Shown here one piece after another: positions 25,274 to 34,806 of a DNA stretch of 64,000 bases. This stretch comes from Bacteroides thetaiotaomicron VPI-5482. Its GTDB lineage: Bacteria; Bacteroidota; Bacteroidia; Bacteroidales; Bacteroidaceae. The stretch covers positions 5,642,001 through 5,706,000 of the forward strand of contig NC_004663.1 of assembly GCF_000011065.1 (NCBI RefSeq), given 5' to 3'. Position 1 is the stretch's first letter, and every line of letters begins with the position of its first letter. The translations under genes and the position numbers were made by a program. Below the pieces are notes generated by a model. That model ran no database searches and was not told the DNA's origin. It saw only the letters and a program-made list of their open reading frames with translations.

Positions 25274-26102
25274 TGTTTTTCTGTGATAAAAGGTTAATAA
25301 TTAGATTGGTTAAAAAAAAGTGATAGGGAAACCTACTCTTGTGTGTCTACTATGTGGGTAGAACTAGGGTATGCATACAAGGGGTATACGTTTGTTTTTG
25401 TATGTATGAGTAAGTTTGAAAATATATGGGTGTGTTTGACTGCTATTATTCATCTTCTTAAATTGGGGGTATTGAAGTTGATAATGAACTCAGAATACAT
25501 ATCATACCTATTCTGATCTGTGCTGAAATAAAAGTAAAAAAATGAGATCGAATTCTCCGATTTTGAAAGGCGGAGGGCTGTTGCTAAGAGTTTTCATAAA
25601 TGTTAATTTAAGGTTATAATCATATTGATTAATTGGGGCTAAGTCGTAATAGGACTTGGTATTTTTATACCCCAAAGTATATTTTCTACTGTTTCCATAG
25701 GCTATTCAAAGGTTATTAAGTGCATGTACTATTCTAAGACGGTGTAAAGTTATTAATAAAATCGAAAAATACAATATCTTTTTTATTTTAATTATCAACA
25801 AACACCATTTTTTTAGAATCTCAATTCTACTATATAGTTCATAAATTGTCATCCCAAGCATCCATCAACCAATTAATCAATTATATATAAGACACTTATA
25901 CACATACATACCAAGTCCTATTACGACTTCTTCAAAATTATTCAATTTGGCATAAGGTCTCTATTGCTCTCCAGGATGAAAAGTAATGCAATTAATTTAA
26001 ATAATTAGGTCGATTTTTCCTTTGAAAATAATTAGAAGACTGTTCTTTTGACTTTTTTCTACCTTATATATATTAGATTGTTCTACCCAAACTGTCAATC
26101 TC
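25274..26102. other. Long intergenic regulatory region with putative invertible segment
   Basis: About 830 AT-rich bases with no credible gene. The main structure is the 21-bp inverted repeat pair at 25641-25661 and 25909-25929. The stretch 25274-25640 would be the leader of the SusC/D operon transcript if it starts inside the invertible segment. Confidence 0.6.
25641..25929. promoter_or_regulatory. Putative invertible promoter element (21-bp perfect inverted repeats)
   Basis: Positions 25641-25661 (AAGTC-GTAATAG-GACTT-GGTA) are the exact reverse complement of 25909-25929, with 247 bases between. Each repeat contains 5-bp inverted arms (AAGTC/GACTT) around a 7-bp asymmetric core, as in tyrosine-recombinase crossover sites. 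Inside, pointing to the SusC/D operon, are weak promoter matches TTAG-N19-AACCTTTG (-7 at 25714-25707) and ATTG-N19-TAACTTTA (-7 at 25752-25745). Flipping would turn them away. No recombinase gene is in the window, so the enzyme would act in trans. Confidence 0.65.
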
Positions 26103-26765
26103 TTAAAGTAGTTTTTGAGCATCCGGAATCAGAATCTCTTTTCTGTGCAACTCGATTAAACCATTATCCTGTAGTTCATTCAGTGTTTTAGAAATATTTA
26201 ATCGAGTATCATCCAAACAACGCGCCAAATCGTCCATCTTTACTTTGAAAGTCTTTTCCCCTTGCGGTTTTTCGCAATGTGACAGAAAGAAACGGATAAT
26301 TTTGCTTTTTAAATCCAGCGTGGGTTCATCCCATAAACGGGAATAGAGATTTTGCGCCCGGTTGCTGACGATATTCATATAGTTGAGGCGGAAAATATCA
26401 TATCTGAACAGATCACTGAGTACGAATGCTTTGCTGATACAAACAGTATGCACTTCCGTATGTGCCACATAAGAAGAAGCATAGTTGGTATTCATACCGA
26501 ATAAAGACTGAGGTTCTATCAGATAGGGAGCTTCGATTTGTTCGATGACCGTATAAATGTTTTCTTTTGCATTGGTGACAATAGAAATCTCACCTTTCAA
26601 CAGAAAACAAAGCTGGGTACAGGGATTACCACTCTTTATGATGGTTTCCCCAGCTTTATGTTTGATAAAGTGCAGCTTGACTTTATCCAGAATACTAGTG
26701 AAATCTTCATGACAAAGCCCCTGAAATAAAGGTAATTGGAGCAAAGTATCGAACATTGTTTCCAT
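26103..26765 (-). CDS. Crp/Fnr-family transcription regulator
   Basis: This 220-aa protein has a cyclic-nucleotide-binding-type beta-roll (residues ~10-125, with HKAGETIIKSGNPCTQLCFL and LKGEISIV) and a C-terminal winged helix (~150-215, VKMDDLARCLDDTRLNISKT then LNELQDNGLI). No iron-sulphur Cys set of Fnr is seen, and the ligand is unknown. It is encoded upstream of, and in the same direction as, the SusC/D operon but separated by 830 bases, so it may be a local or a global regulator. Confidence 0.9.
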   Translation of the reverse strand: METMFDTLLQLPLFQGLCHEDFTSILDKVKLHFIKHKAGETIIKSGNPCTQLCFLLKGEISIVTNAKENIYTVIEQIEAPYLIEPQSLFGMNTNYASSYVAHTEVHTVCISKAFVLSDLFRYDIFRLNYMNIVSNRAQNLYSRLWDEPTLDLKSKIIRFFLSHCEKPQGEKTFKVKMDDLARCLDDTRLNISKTLNELQDNGLIELHRKEILIPDAQKLL

Positions 26766-26874
26766 ACGTTGTAATCTCTTATTAATCGTACAAATTTACT
26801 CATAATACAACACTGCTATCCACATATCCCCTTTCTTTTTGTTTTTTTTATTGTTTGAATGCATAAAAATAGAG

Positions 26875-26882
26875 TATATTTG
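26875..26882 (+). promoter_or_regulatory. Promoter -7 element of the MarC-family gene
   Basis: TATATTTG is an exact match, with TTTG at 26854-26857 upstream. It is followed by AAAGGAGG (26888-26895) and the ATG at 26901. The promoter lies after the earlier in-frame ATG at 26859, which rules that start out. Confidence 0.7.
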
Positions 26883-26900
26883 CAAAAAAAAGGAGGAATT

Positions 26901-27500
26901 ATGTTCACGGGTTTTAATTGGCAGCAAATGATCAGTGCGTTTATCGTACTTTTTGCAGTAATAGATATTATCGGTTCTATACCTATTATTATTAACCTGA
27001 AGGAAAAGGGGAAAGATGTGAATGCAACAAAGGCTACTGTCATCTCCTTTGCCTTACTGATAGGCTTCTTCTACGCGGGTGATATGATGCTGAAACTTTT
27101 TCATGTAGATATCGAATCATTCGCCGTGGCGGGCGCATTCGTTATTTTCCTCATGTCTCTGGAAATGATTCTGGATATAGAAATCTTCAAAAATCAGGGG
27201 CCGATAAAGGAAGCGACACTCGTTCCGCTTGTCTTCCCGCTGCTGGCAGGGGCCGGAGCTTTTACTACGCTTCTTTCGCTTCGTGCCGAATATGCCAGTG
27301 TTAACATTATTATTGCCTTGATACTGAATATGCTATGGGTCTACTTTGTAGTAAGCATGACCGGACGTGTGGAACGTTTCCTCGGGAAAGGGGGGATCTA
27401 TATCATCCGTAAGTTTTTCGGTATCATCCTGCTCGCTATCTCAGTAAGGTTGTTTACTGCTAATATCACCTTGCTGATTGAGGCATTGCATAAGTCGTAA
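26901..27500 (+). CDS. MarC-family integral membrane protein
   Basis: A 199-aa protein with about six membrane helices. The first (FIVLFAVIDIIGSIPIII) carries the conserved polar D/G/S/P pattern of the MarC (UPF0056) family, and the family block GAFTTLL is present. The transport substrate is unknown; the historical link to multiple antibiotic resistance is not supported. The start at 26901 is fixed by the AGGAGG six bases upstream and by the -7 element at 26875-26882. It is convergent with the rhomboid gene (7-base gap). Confidence 0.9.
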   Translation: MFTGFNWQQMISAFIVLFAVIDIIGSIPIIINLKEKGKDVNATKATVISFALLIGFFYAGDMMLKLFHVDIESFAVAGAFVIFLMSLEMILDIEIFKNQGPIKEATLVPLVFPLLAGAGAFTTLLSLRAEYASVNIIIALILNMLWVYFVVSMTGRVERFLGKGGIYIIRKFFGIILLAISVRLFTANITLLIEALHKS

Positions 27501-27507
27501 CCGGGAT

Positions 27508-28173
27508 TTATGAGGTAATATCCGTAGAGTCGGTTGTATTGTTGATATCTTCTTCCGGAGATTCCTCTTCTTCTTCATCCGTTTCGTCCGCAAAAGGTTC
27601 TGGTCGTTGAGGCCCGTGATTCAAGAAACCGAATGCACAGAGTGTTCCCATGATTCCTCCGCTGAGATGTCCTTCCCATGACATGTTGGCGGGAGAGAAG
27701 TAGGGGAACATATGCCAGATGATTCCTCCATACAAAAAGGTGACAAGCAGTGAGATGGCAATCAGAGGAACATATTTCCGCAGGATACCACTGAAAAAAA
27801 GAAAGAAGGCAAGTCCGTAAATCAGTCCGCTGGCACCGATGTGCCATCCCGGTTTGCCGATAATGAAGGTCAGCAGTCCGGCTCCGATCCAGATGATCAT
27901 AAAAATACGTCCGGCTATCCCCCTGTAGAAATAGAACAAGCACCATGATAAAAAAAATAGCGGCAACGTATTGGCCAGCAAATGGCTGAACCCGCTGTGT
28001 ATCAGCGGATGAGTCAGAATACCCGTTATTCCTCGCTTTTCCAGAGGGTATATTCCCATGTGAGAGAAGTCCCAGTCCATGCCGACTTCAACGATCTTTA
28101 GCAGAAATAGGATAAAAATTAGGAACAACGGCACCGCTGTAGCCAGCATGATACGCTGAATATCTCGCTTCAT
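27508..28173 (-). CDS. Rhomboid-family intramembrane serine protease
   Basis: A 221-aa, six-helix rhomboid. The catalytic Ser115 lies in GASGLIYG and His169 in SWEGHLSGG, with the family's HLLAN motif at 64-68 (His64, Asn68). The C-terminal ~35 residues are a hydrophilic acidic tail (DETDEEEEESPEED), probably cytoplasmic. It cleaves membrane proteins within or near the bilayer; the substrate is unknown. It is a single gene, convergent with the MarC gene and divergent from the glycogen operon. Confidence 0.93.
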   Translation of the reverse strand: MKRDIQRIMLATAVPLFLIFILFLLKIVEVGMDWDFSHMGIYPLEKRGITGILTHPLIHSGFSHLLANTLPLFFLSWCLFYFYRGIAGRIFMIIWIGAGLLTFIIGKPGWHIGASGLIYGLAFFLFFSGILRKYVPLIAISLLVTFLYGGIIWHMFPYFSPANMSWEGHLSGGIMGTLCAFGFLNHGPQRPEPFADETDEEEEESPEEDINNTTDSTDITS

Positions 28174-28271
28174 TACTTTCTATTCTTTAGATATTTTACG
28201 CAATACTACGAATATTTGCACAAAAACTGAAAATAAAAAGCCTTTTTATTTTTGTTTTTATCTAGAATTTG

Positions 28272-28279
28272 TACATTTG
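28272..28279 (+). promoter_or_regulatory. Promoter -7 element of the alpha-glucan operon
   Basis: TACATTTG is an exact TAnnTTTG match with TTTG at 28251-28254 upstream (17-base gap). It leaves an AT-rich leader of about 100 bases before the ATG at 28389. Confidence 0.55.
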
Positions 28280-28388
28280 GGCATTATACCTATATATACA
28301 ATGCTCAGGCTGGTATATATACAGAACAGCAATAGATATATATAAGGAATATAGTGACCAATAATTAACCTTTAAATAATGCACAACT

Positions 28389-30326
28389 ATGAGTTATTTA
28401 CGATTTGACAAGACCCTCATGACGAATCTGGAAGAAAGTCTCCAAAGGGAGATTCTCCGGACGAACAAAGCAGGAGCTTATCATTGTACAACGATTGTTG
28501 ATTGTAACACACGCAAATATCACGGACTGTTGGTAATTCCTGTTCCCAATATCGACGATGAAAATCATGTGCTGCTATCTTCTCTTGATGAAACGGTAAT
28601 TCAACATGGTGCTGAGTTTAACTTGGGGTTGCATAAATATCAGGGAAACAACTTTAGTCCGAATGGACATAAGTATATCCGTGAATTCGATTGTGAGCAT
28701 ATCCCGGCGACAACTTACCGTGTTGGAGGAGTAGTGTTACGCAAAGAAAAAATCTTTGTACATCATGAAAACAGAATCCTGATTCGTTATACTTTGTTGG
28801 ACGCACATTCGGCGACGACTTTGCGCTTCCGACCGTTCCTCGCTTTCCGGAGCGTGCGAGAGTACACTCACGAGAATGCGCAGGCAAGCCGCGATTATCA
28901 GCTTGTGGAAAATGGTATCAAGACTTGTATGTATCCCGGTTATCCGGAACTGTTCATGCAGTTGAACAAGGCTTGTGAGTTCCATTTCCAGCCCGACTGG
29001 TATCGTGGATTCGAATATCCGAAAGAACAAGAGCGAGGCTACGACTTCAATGAAGACCTCTATGTTCCGGGATATTTTGAAGTGGATATAAAGAAAGGAG
29101 AAAGCATCGTTTTCTCTGCGGGTACTTCCGAAGTTACTCCGCGCAGACTGAAGCAGACGTTCGAAGCCGAAGTGGCTGACCGTACGCCTCGCGATAGCTT
29201 CTATCACTGTCTGAAAAACTCAGCCCATCAGTTCCACAACCAGCAGGAAGGAGAACATTATATCCTTGCCGGTTACCCGTGGTTCAAGTGCCGTGCCCGC
29301 GATATGTTTATATCCTTGCCGGGACTGACACTTGCGCTGGAGGAGGTGGATCAGTTTGAAGATGTGATGAAGACAGCGGAAAAAGCGATTCGAAGCTTCA
29401 TCAATGATGAGCCGGCAGGATACAAGATTTACGAGATGGAGCATCCGGATGTACTGCTTTGGGCCGTATGGGCTTTGCAACAGTATGCCAAGGAGACCTC
29501 TCGCGAACAATGCCGTCAGAAATATGGCGAACTGCTGAAAGATATCATCGAATTTATCCGTCAGCGGAAACATGAGAACCTCTTCCTGCATGAAAACGGT
29601 CTGCTTTATGCCAATGGCACCGATAAGGCGATTACGTGGATGAACTCCACCGTAAACGGACATCCGGTGATTCCCCGTACGGGATATATCGTAGAATTTA
29701 ATGCTTTGTGGTATAATGCGCTTCGTTTCGTTGCCGATCTGGTTCGTGAAGATGGAAACGTTCTTTTGGCCGATGCGCTTGACGCACAGGCGGAAGTGAC
29801 GGGAAAATCATTTATCGAAGTGTTCCGCAACGAATATGGATATTTACTTGACTATGTAGACGGAAATATGATGGACTGGAGCGTACGCCCCAACATGATA
29901 TTCGCCGTAGCATTCGATTATTCTCCGTTGGACCGGGCACAAAAGAAGCAAGTGCTCGACATCGCAACCAAAGAGTTGCTCACCCCCAAGGGACTCCGTA
30001 CCTTGAGTCCGAAGAGCGGGGGCTATAACCCTAACTATGTTGGTCCTCAGATACAGCGTGACTACGCTTACCACCAAGGCACAGCCTGGCCTTGGCTGAT
30101 GGGATTCTATATGGAAGCCTATCTGCGAATTTATAAGATGAGTGGCCTGTCGTTCATTGAACGCCAGCTTATTGGTCTCGAAGATGAACTGACAATTCAT
30201 TGTATCAGTTCGCTGCCTGAACTTTTCGATGGTAATCCGCCTTTTAAAGGACGCGGAGCTGTATCGTTTGCCATGAATGTCGCCGAAGTACTGCGTATTC
30301 TGAAGCTACTGTCTAAGTATTATTAA
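28389..30326 (+). CDS. Glycogen debranching enzyme (amylo-alpha-1,6-glucosidase, GDE type)
   Basis: A 645-aa archaeal/bacterial-type debranching enzyme. The N-terminal beta-rich GDE_N_bis domain spans ~10-245 (NKAGAYHCTTIVDCNTRKYH, GLLVIPVP) and the catalytic (alpha/alpha)6 GDE_C domain ~275-640 (YPWFKCRARDMFISLPGLTL, TWMNSTVNG, RDYAYHQGTAWPWL). It hydrolyses alpha-1,6 branch points in storage glycogen and has no signal peptide, so it acts in the cytoplasm. It is followed after 17 bases by a GT4 gene and then by a GH57 gene, forming an intracellular alpha-glucan operon. Confidence 0.93.
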   Translation: MSYLRFDKTLMTNLEESLQREILRTNKAGAYHCTTIVDCNTRKYHGLLVIPVPNIDDENHVLLSSLDETVIQHGAEFNLGLHKYQGNNFSPNGHKYIREFDCEHIPATTYRVGGVVLRKEKIFVHHENRILIRYTLLDAHSATTLRFRPFLAFRSVREYTHENAQASRDYQLVENGIKTCMYPGYPELFMQLNKACEFHFQPDWYRGFEYPKEQERGYDFNEDLYVPGYFEVDIKKGESIVFSAGTSEVTPRRLKQTFEAEVADRTPRDSFYHCLKNSAHQFHNQQEGEHYILAGYPWFKCRARDMFISLPGLTLALEEVDQFEDVMKTAEKAIRSFINDEPAGYKIYEMEHPDVLLWAVWALQQYAKETSREQCRQKYGELLKDIIEFIRQRKHENLFLHENGLLYANGTDKAITWMNSTVNGHPVIPRTGYIVEFNALWYNALRFVADLVREDGNVLLADALDAQAEVTGKSFIEVFRNEYGYLLDYVDGNMMDWSVRPNMIFAVAFDYSPLDRAQKKQVLDIATKELLTPKGLRTLSPKSGGYNPNYVGPQIQRDYAYHQGTAWPWLMGFYMEAYLRIYKMSGLSFIERQLIGLEDELTIHCISSLPELFDGNPPFKGRGAVSFAMNVAEVLRILKLLSKYY

Positions 30327-30343
30327 AAAGAGGAGGAACGAAA

Positions 30344-31618
30344 ATGAAAGTTTTAATGTTTGGATGGGAGTTCCCCCCGCATATCTTAGGAGGGTTAGGG
30401 ACTGCCAGTTATGGTCTGACAAAAGGAATGTCTCAGCAGGATGATCTGGAGATTACATTCTGTATTCCCAAACCATGGGGAGACGAAGATCAGAGCTTTT
30501 TAAGAATTATCGGCATGAACAGCACGCCGGTAGTGTGGAAAAATGTCGGTTGGGACTATGTGAAAGGACGCGTAGGCAGTTATATGGATCCGCAATTGTT
30601 CTATGACTTGCGCGATCATATCTATGCCGACTTCAACTATCTCAATACGAATGATCTGGGATGCATCGAGTTCTCCGGACGTTATCCGGACAACCTGCAC
30701 GAAGAGATCAATAACTATTCGATCGTTGCCGGGGTGGTAGCACGTCAGCAGGAGTTTGATATCATTCATTCTCATGACTGGCTGACTTATCCGGCAGGGA
30801 TACATGCCAAGCAAGTATCTGGTAAGCCATTGGTGATCCATGTGCATGCTACTGATTTCGACCGTAGTCGCGGCAATGTCAATCCGACAGTGTATGCCAT
30901 TGAGAAGAATGGTATGGACAATGCCGACCACATCATGTGTGTGAGCGAACTGACCCGTCAGACTGTGATCCATAAGTATTTTCAGGACCCGAAGAAGGTG
31001 TCTACTGTGCATAATGCCGTTTCTCCTTTGTCACAAGAGATACAGGATATTGTTCCTCAAAAGAATCCGAGCGAAAAGGTCGTTACTTTCCTGGGACGTA
31101 TTACCATGCAGAAAGGACCGGAATACTTTGTAGAGGCTGCAGCAATGGTATTGCACCGTACGCGCAATGTCCGTTTCGTAATGGCCGGTAGTGGTGATAT
31201 GATGGATCAGATGATTCGTCTGGTAGCCGAACGCGGTATTGCGGACCGTTTCCATTTCCCCGGTTTTATGAAGGGAAAGCAGGTGTACGAAGTGCTGAAA
31301 GCCAGTGATGTATACATTATGCCTTCTGTATCTGAGCCATTCGGTATCTCTCCGTTGGAGGCTATGCAATGTAGTGTACCTTCCATTATATCCAAGCAAT
31401 CCGGCTGTGCCGAAATTTTGGATAAATGTATTAAAACGGACTACTGGGATATTCACGCTATGGCGGATGCCATTTATTCTATCTGTACTTACCCGGCTAT
31501 GTACGAGTACCTGAAAGAAGAGGGTAAGAAAGAAGTGGATGAGATTAAATGGGAGAACGTGGGATATAAAGTTCGCGGTATCTATGATGAGGTTATTAAA
31601 AATTATGGTAAACAATAA
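30344..31618 (+). CDS. Glycosyltransferase family 4 protein (alpha-glucan/glycogen synthesis candidate)
   Basis: A 424-aa GT-B enzyme. The N-terminus MKVLMFGWEFPPHILGGLGT contains a starch-synthase-like Gly-rich loop. The second domain has VTFLGRITMQKGPEYFVEAA, and the donor-site motif EPFGISPLEAMQCSVP includes the conserved E-x7-E. By context it elongates or builds alpha-1,4-glucan in the cytoplasm; the sugar donor (ADP- or UDP-glucose) is not deducible. Its ATG follows an AGAGGAGG-like ribosome site, and the GH57 gene starts 13 bases after its stop. Confidence 0.9.
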   Translation: MKVLMFGWEFPPHILGGLGTASYGLTKGMSQQDDLEITFCIPKPWGDEDQSFLRIIGMNSTPVVWKNVGWDYVKGRVGSYMDPQLFYDLRDHIYADFNYLNTNDLGCIEFSGRYPDNLHEEINNYSIVAGVVARQQEFDIIHSHDWLTYPAGIHAKQVSGKPLVIHVHATDFDRSRGNVNPTVYAIEKNGMDNADHIMCVSELTRQTVIHKYFQDPKKVSTVHNAVSPLSQEIQDIVPQKNPSEKVVTFLGRITMQKGPEYFVEAAAMVLHRTRNVRFVMAGSGDMMDQMIRLVAERGIADRFHFPGFMKGKQVYEVLKASDVYIMPSVSEPFGISPLEAMQCSVPSIISKQSGCAEILDKCIKTDYWDIHAMADAIYSICTYPAMYEYLKEEGKKEVDEIKWENVGYKVRGIYDEVIKNYGKQ

Positions 31619-31631
31619 AATGATATAGACT

Positions 31632-33014
31632 ATGAGAACGATCTGTCTTTATTTCGAAATACATCAGATTATACACTTGAAACGCTACCGTTTTTTCGAT
31701 ATCGGCACCGATCATTATTACTATGATGACTATGCAAATGAAACCGGTATGAATGAGGTTGCCGAACGATCTTATATACCTGCTCTCAGTACGTTGATTG
31801 AGATGGTGAAAAACTCGGGAGGAGCTTTCAAAGTGGCGCTTTCTATTTCCGGTGTGGCATTGGAGCAACTTGAAATTCATGCTCCGGCGGTGATTGACTT
31901 GCTGCACCAGTTGAATGATACCGGCTGTTGTGAGTTCCTTTGCGAACCTTATTCACACGGCTTGTCATCTTTGGCTAACGAAGACTGCTTCCGTGAAGAA
32001 GTGCTTCGCCAGCGTGATAAAATGAAACAGATGTTTGGCAAAGAACCGAAGGTGTTCCGCAACTCCAGCTTGATTTATTCGGATGAAATCGGTGGACTGG
32101 TAGCTTCTATGGGCTTTAAGGGAATGCTGACGGAAGGTGCAAAACATGTATTGGGATGGAAGAGCCCACACTATGTATATCACTGTAATCAGGCTCCGAG
32201 CCTCAAATTGCTATTGAGAGACTTTAAACTTTCTGATGATATAGGATTGCGTTTCTCCAATTCGGAATGGCCGGAATATCCATTATTTGCTGATAAGTAT
32301 ATTAACTGGATTGATGCGTTGCCACAAGAAGAGCAAGTGATTAATATCTTTATGGAATTAAGTGCATTGGGTATGGCTCAGCCGCTTTCTTCCAATATCC
32401 TGGAATTCCTGAAAGCATTGCCCGAATGTGCTAAATCAAAGGGTATCACGTTCTCTACTCCGACAGAGATTGTATCTAAATTGAAATCTGTATCTCAGCT
32501 GGATGTTCCTTACCCAATGTCATGGGTGGACGAAGAAAGAGATACAAGCAGTTGGCTGGGTAATATCCTGCAACGTGAGGCTTTCAACAAGTTGTATAGC
32601 GTAGCAGAACGTGTTCATCTGTGTGACGACCGTCGTATCAAGCAGGACTGGGATTATCTGCAAGCCAGCAACAATTTCCGTTTCATGACTACCAAGAATA
32701 CAGGTATCTGGCTGAACCGTGGTATTTATGACTCTCCTTACGATGCCTTCACTAACTACATGAATATCTTGGGCGACTTTATCAAACGAGTAGATTCACT
32801 GTATCCTGTTGACGTAGATAATGAAGAGCTCAACTCTCTGCTGACTACTATTAAGAATCAGGGTGAGGAGATAGCCGAACTGCAAAAGGAAGTAACCAAA
32901 TGGCAGGCAAAAGCTGAAAAAGGAGCTGTAAAAGCTCCCAAGAAAGTAGCTGCGAAAAAAGAACCGGTAGCTAAAGCTACTCGTAAGAAAGCTACTGCAA
33001 AGAAAGAAGAATAA
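31632..33014 (+). CDS. Glycoside hydrolase family 57 alpha-amylase-like protein with Lys/Ala-rich tail
   Basis: A 460-aa GH57 protein. It opens with the family's CLYFEIHQ, and FRNSSLIYSDEIGGLVASMG and LTEGAKHVLGW match conserved regions. The catalytic-domain part ends near residue 400 and is followed by a helical segment. Residues ~433-460 are a Lys/Ala-rich tail (KAPKKVAAKKEP…) resembling histone H1 tails, unusual for an amylase and possibly binding polyanions or polyglucan. There is no signal peptide, so it acts on cytoplasmic glucan. It is the last gene of the operon, before the terminator at 33040-33077. Confidence 0.9.
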   Translation: MRTICLYFEIHQIIHLKRYRFFDIGTDHYYYDDYANETGMNEVAERSYIPALSTLIEMVKNSGGAFKVALSISGVALEQLEIHAPAVIDLLHQLNDTGCCEFLCEPYSHGLSSLANEDCFREEVLRQRDKMKQMFGKEPKVFRNSSLIYSDEIGGLVASMGFKGMLTEGAKHVLGWKSPHYVYHCNQAPSLKLLLRDFKLSDDIGLRFSNSEWPEYPLFADKYINWIDALPQEEQVINIFMELSALGMAQPLSSNILEFLKALPECAKSKGITFSTPTEIVSKLKSVSQLDVPYPMSWVDEERDTSSWLGNILQREAFNKLYSVAERVHLCDDRRIKQDWDYLQASNNFRFMTTKNTGIWLNRGIYDSPYDAFTNYMNILGDFIKRVDSLYPVDVDNEELNSLLTTIKNQGEEIAELQKEVTKWQAKAEKGAVKAPKKVAAKKEPVAKATRKKATAKKEE

Positions 33015-33039
33015 GATAATAATAAATTAACTGGTTGTA

Positions 33040-33077
33040 ACCGTGGGGAGATGGGAATCACCTCACGGTTGTTTTTT
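33040..33077 (+). terminator. Terminator of the alpha-glucan operon
   Basis: AACCGTGGGG pairs with CCTCACGGTT, followed by GTTTTTT on the plus strand. Confidence 0.8.
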
Positions 33078-33103
33078 ATATATTGGAAGGTACAGGTACA
33101 TAT

Positions 33104-33143
33104 AAAAAAACAGCGCGAATTACCGAAGTAACCCGCGCTGTTT
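33104..33143 (-). terminator. Terminator of the DUF4270 lipoprotein gene
   Basis: AAACAGCGCG (33108-33117) pairs with CGCGCTGTTT (33134-33143). On the minus strand it is followed by TTTT. Confidence 0.8.
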
Positions 33144-33158
33144 ATTTTATATATCTTT

Positions 33159-34787
33159 TTAGTTTGACTTAGTTGTTAATCCGAAGTCTGTAGAAATAAC
33201 TTCAAGTTTCAACTTGTAATCAGGATTTGTTTTGCCTAGACTTCCACCTTTCAGCCGTACATAACCTGGTTTTAAATCATGTTGTATTCTAATAATATTA
33301 GCTTGACCAGTTGTAGTATTTGAAGAGTCATAAGTCACAAGTACAGGTATAAGGACTACTTTGTTCCAATCAGGGTTTTCTTGTAACCATTTAGTTTCAT
33401 CCCATGAACTACCAGCATTCTTTTTAGCCTCTTCCTTTTCTGCAATACAAGCATTTACCAATTTGGTGATGTTGCTGAATACATATTGGTTCGTGCTACT
33501 TGTGTGTGAAGTTAGATAAGAAGATACACCATCGCTCAGCTTATTGTCTTTAAAGAAGCTATCCTGGAATTTCTTACGTACAAGCATTACAGTAGATGGT
33601 ATAGCCATACCAAACTTCTTATCACCTGTTTGATTGTAATTAGTGAATGTCAGTTTTACTGCATTTAAGGTATCGCCTGTCAATTCATTTTGTATATCTG
33701 AAATGGGTAGTGTAGCTTCGGTGAAAATACCTGCCGGACTCTTTAAATAAGTGTTTTTATCTTCCTTAATTAATGCATCTATCCTTTCGGGATCATTCTT
33801 TAATTGATTGGCTTGGATTACTTCACGAGTTGTAGCAAACACACGATAAGAGTAATAAGTAGAGTCCTTACCACTTCCGTCTTTCTTCTGTAATTTTTTT
33901 CCGGTAATAGAATCTGTTGCATAGCATTTGTATACTACATTCATTTGTGGCTGATCTATATAGAGTACAGTTCCATCACCATAGTCGCTCTTAACGTAGA
34001 TTCCTTGAAAAGCTTCTCTGAATAATTGGCTATTGAATTCCTTATCAGCATTTTTAGCTTTTCTTGCCGCAGTTAAAATATTTCCACCTACTCTTGTTGC
34101 TATATCCTCTTTGAAAGCAATATGCACACTTGGAACATATGTGCTTAGGTTACGAATAGAATCTTTTACTGAAAGATCTACGGCTGTATATGCTTTGGTT
34201 CCTAATATATTCTGACTATCGTAAAAATCCTCAGGGTTAATATCGGTATAGTAAGCATTATCAAGATTTAATGTCTCTTTCCCATTGCCTCCCAGTTCAT
34301 ATACACTTAATCTACAAGCTGTCAATGAGTCTCCAAAGTAGCTGTCATACCACAGGTAGAGTTCGACTGCACGTATGTTTCCTATGATTTGATTTCCGTC
34401 TTTTATAAAAGTAACATCTTTATTTTCTGGATCTTTATCATCGACAACCATTCTTCCTGTGGCTGAAATAACATTACCACTTGCATCTGTAACTTCTTTG
34501 TATGGTTCAGGAAAAGTTAGTCCATCCGGACAATTTAGCTGAGCCAAGAATCCAGCCTGATAAGTGCCAAATGTTTCATCAGTGAATTTGCCAATATAAC
34601 CGATGTTAGTTTTCGCATAAATGTCACCTGTCTTAACAGATTCAGTAGTTACATCAAACGTGGATAACTTTCCTTTGATATTTTGGTCATTGCCCGGGAA
34701 CATTCCTAATCCCAGTCCGCCTGTATTATCATCGCATCCGAAAAATGTGATTGCCAGTAAAGCTATCAAGGCATATTTTGCTTTCAT
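33159..34787 (-). CDS. DUF4270 lipoprotein
   Basis: A 542-aa lipoprotein starting at MKAKYALIALLAITFFGCDD, with lipobox Cys18 followed by acidic residues. The frame stays open to 34931, but this would overlap the GT5-like gene and put 48 residues before the signal peptide, so 34787 is preferred. The length and beta-rich pattern fit DUF4270, a Bacteroidetes family of unknown function. It begins 19 bases after the GT5-like gene and is probably co-transcribed with it, although the functional link is unclear. Confidence 0.8.
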   Translation of the reverse strand: MKAKYALIALLAITFFGCDDNTGGLGLGMFPGNDQNIKGKLSTFDVTTESVKTGDIYAKTNIGYIGKFTDETFGTYQAGFLAQLNCPDGLTFPEPYKEVTDASGNVISATGRMVVDDKDPENKDVTFIKDGNQIIGNIRAVELYLWYDSYFGDSLTACRLSVYELGGNGKETLNLDNAYYTDINPEDFYDSQNILGTKAYTAVDLSVKDSIRNLSTYVPSVHIAFKEDIATRVGGNILTAARKAKNADKEFNSQLFREAFQGIYVKSDYGDGTVLYIDQPQMNVVYKCYATDSITGKKLQKKDGSGKDSTYYSYRVFATTREVIQANQLKNDPERIDALIKEDKNTYLKSPAGIFTEATLPISDIQNELTGDTLNAVKLTFTNYNQTGDKKFGMAIPSTVMLVRKKFQDSFFKDNKLSDGVSSYLTSHTSSTNQYVFSNITKLVNACIAEKEEAKKNAGSSWDETKWLQENPDWNKVVLIPVLVTYDSSNTTTGQANIIRIQHDLKPGYVRLKGGSLGKTNPDYKLKLEVISTDFGLTTKSN

Positions 34788-34806
34788 GATTGTCGTATCT
34801 AGATTT

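Noticed and set aside
26859..26900. Upstream ATG for the MarC-family protein
   Set aside because: It lies before the -7 element, so it would not be transcribed; AGGAGG precedes the ATG at 26901.
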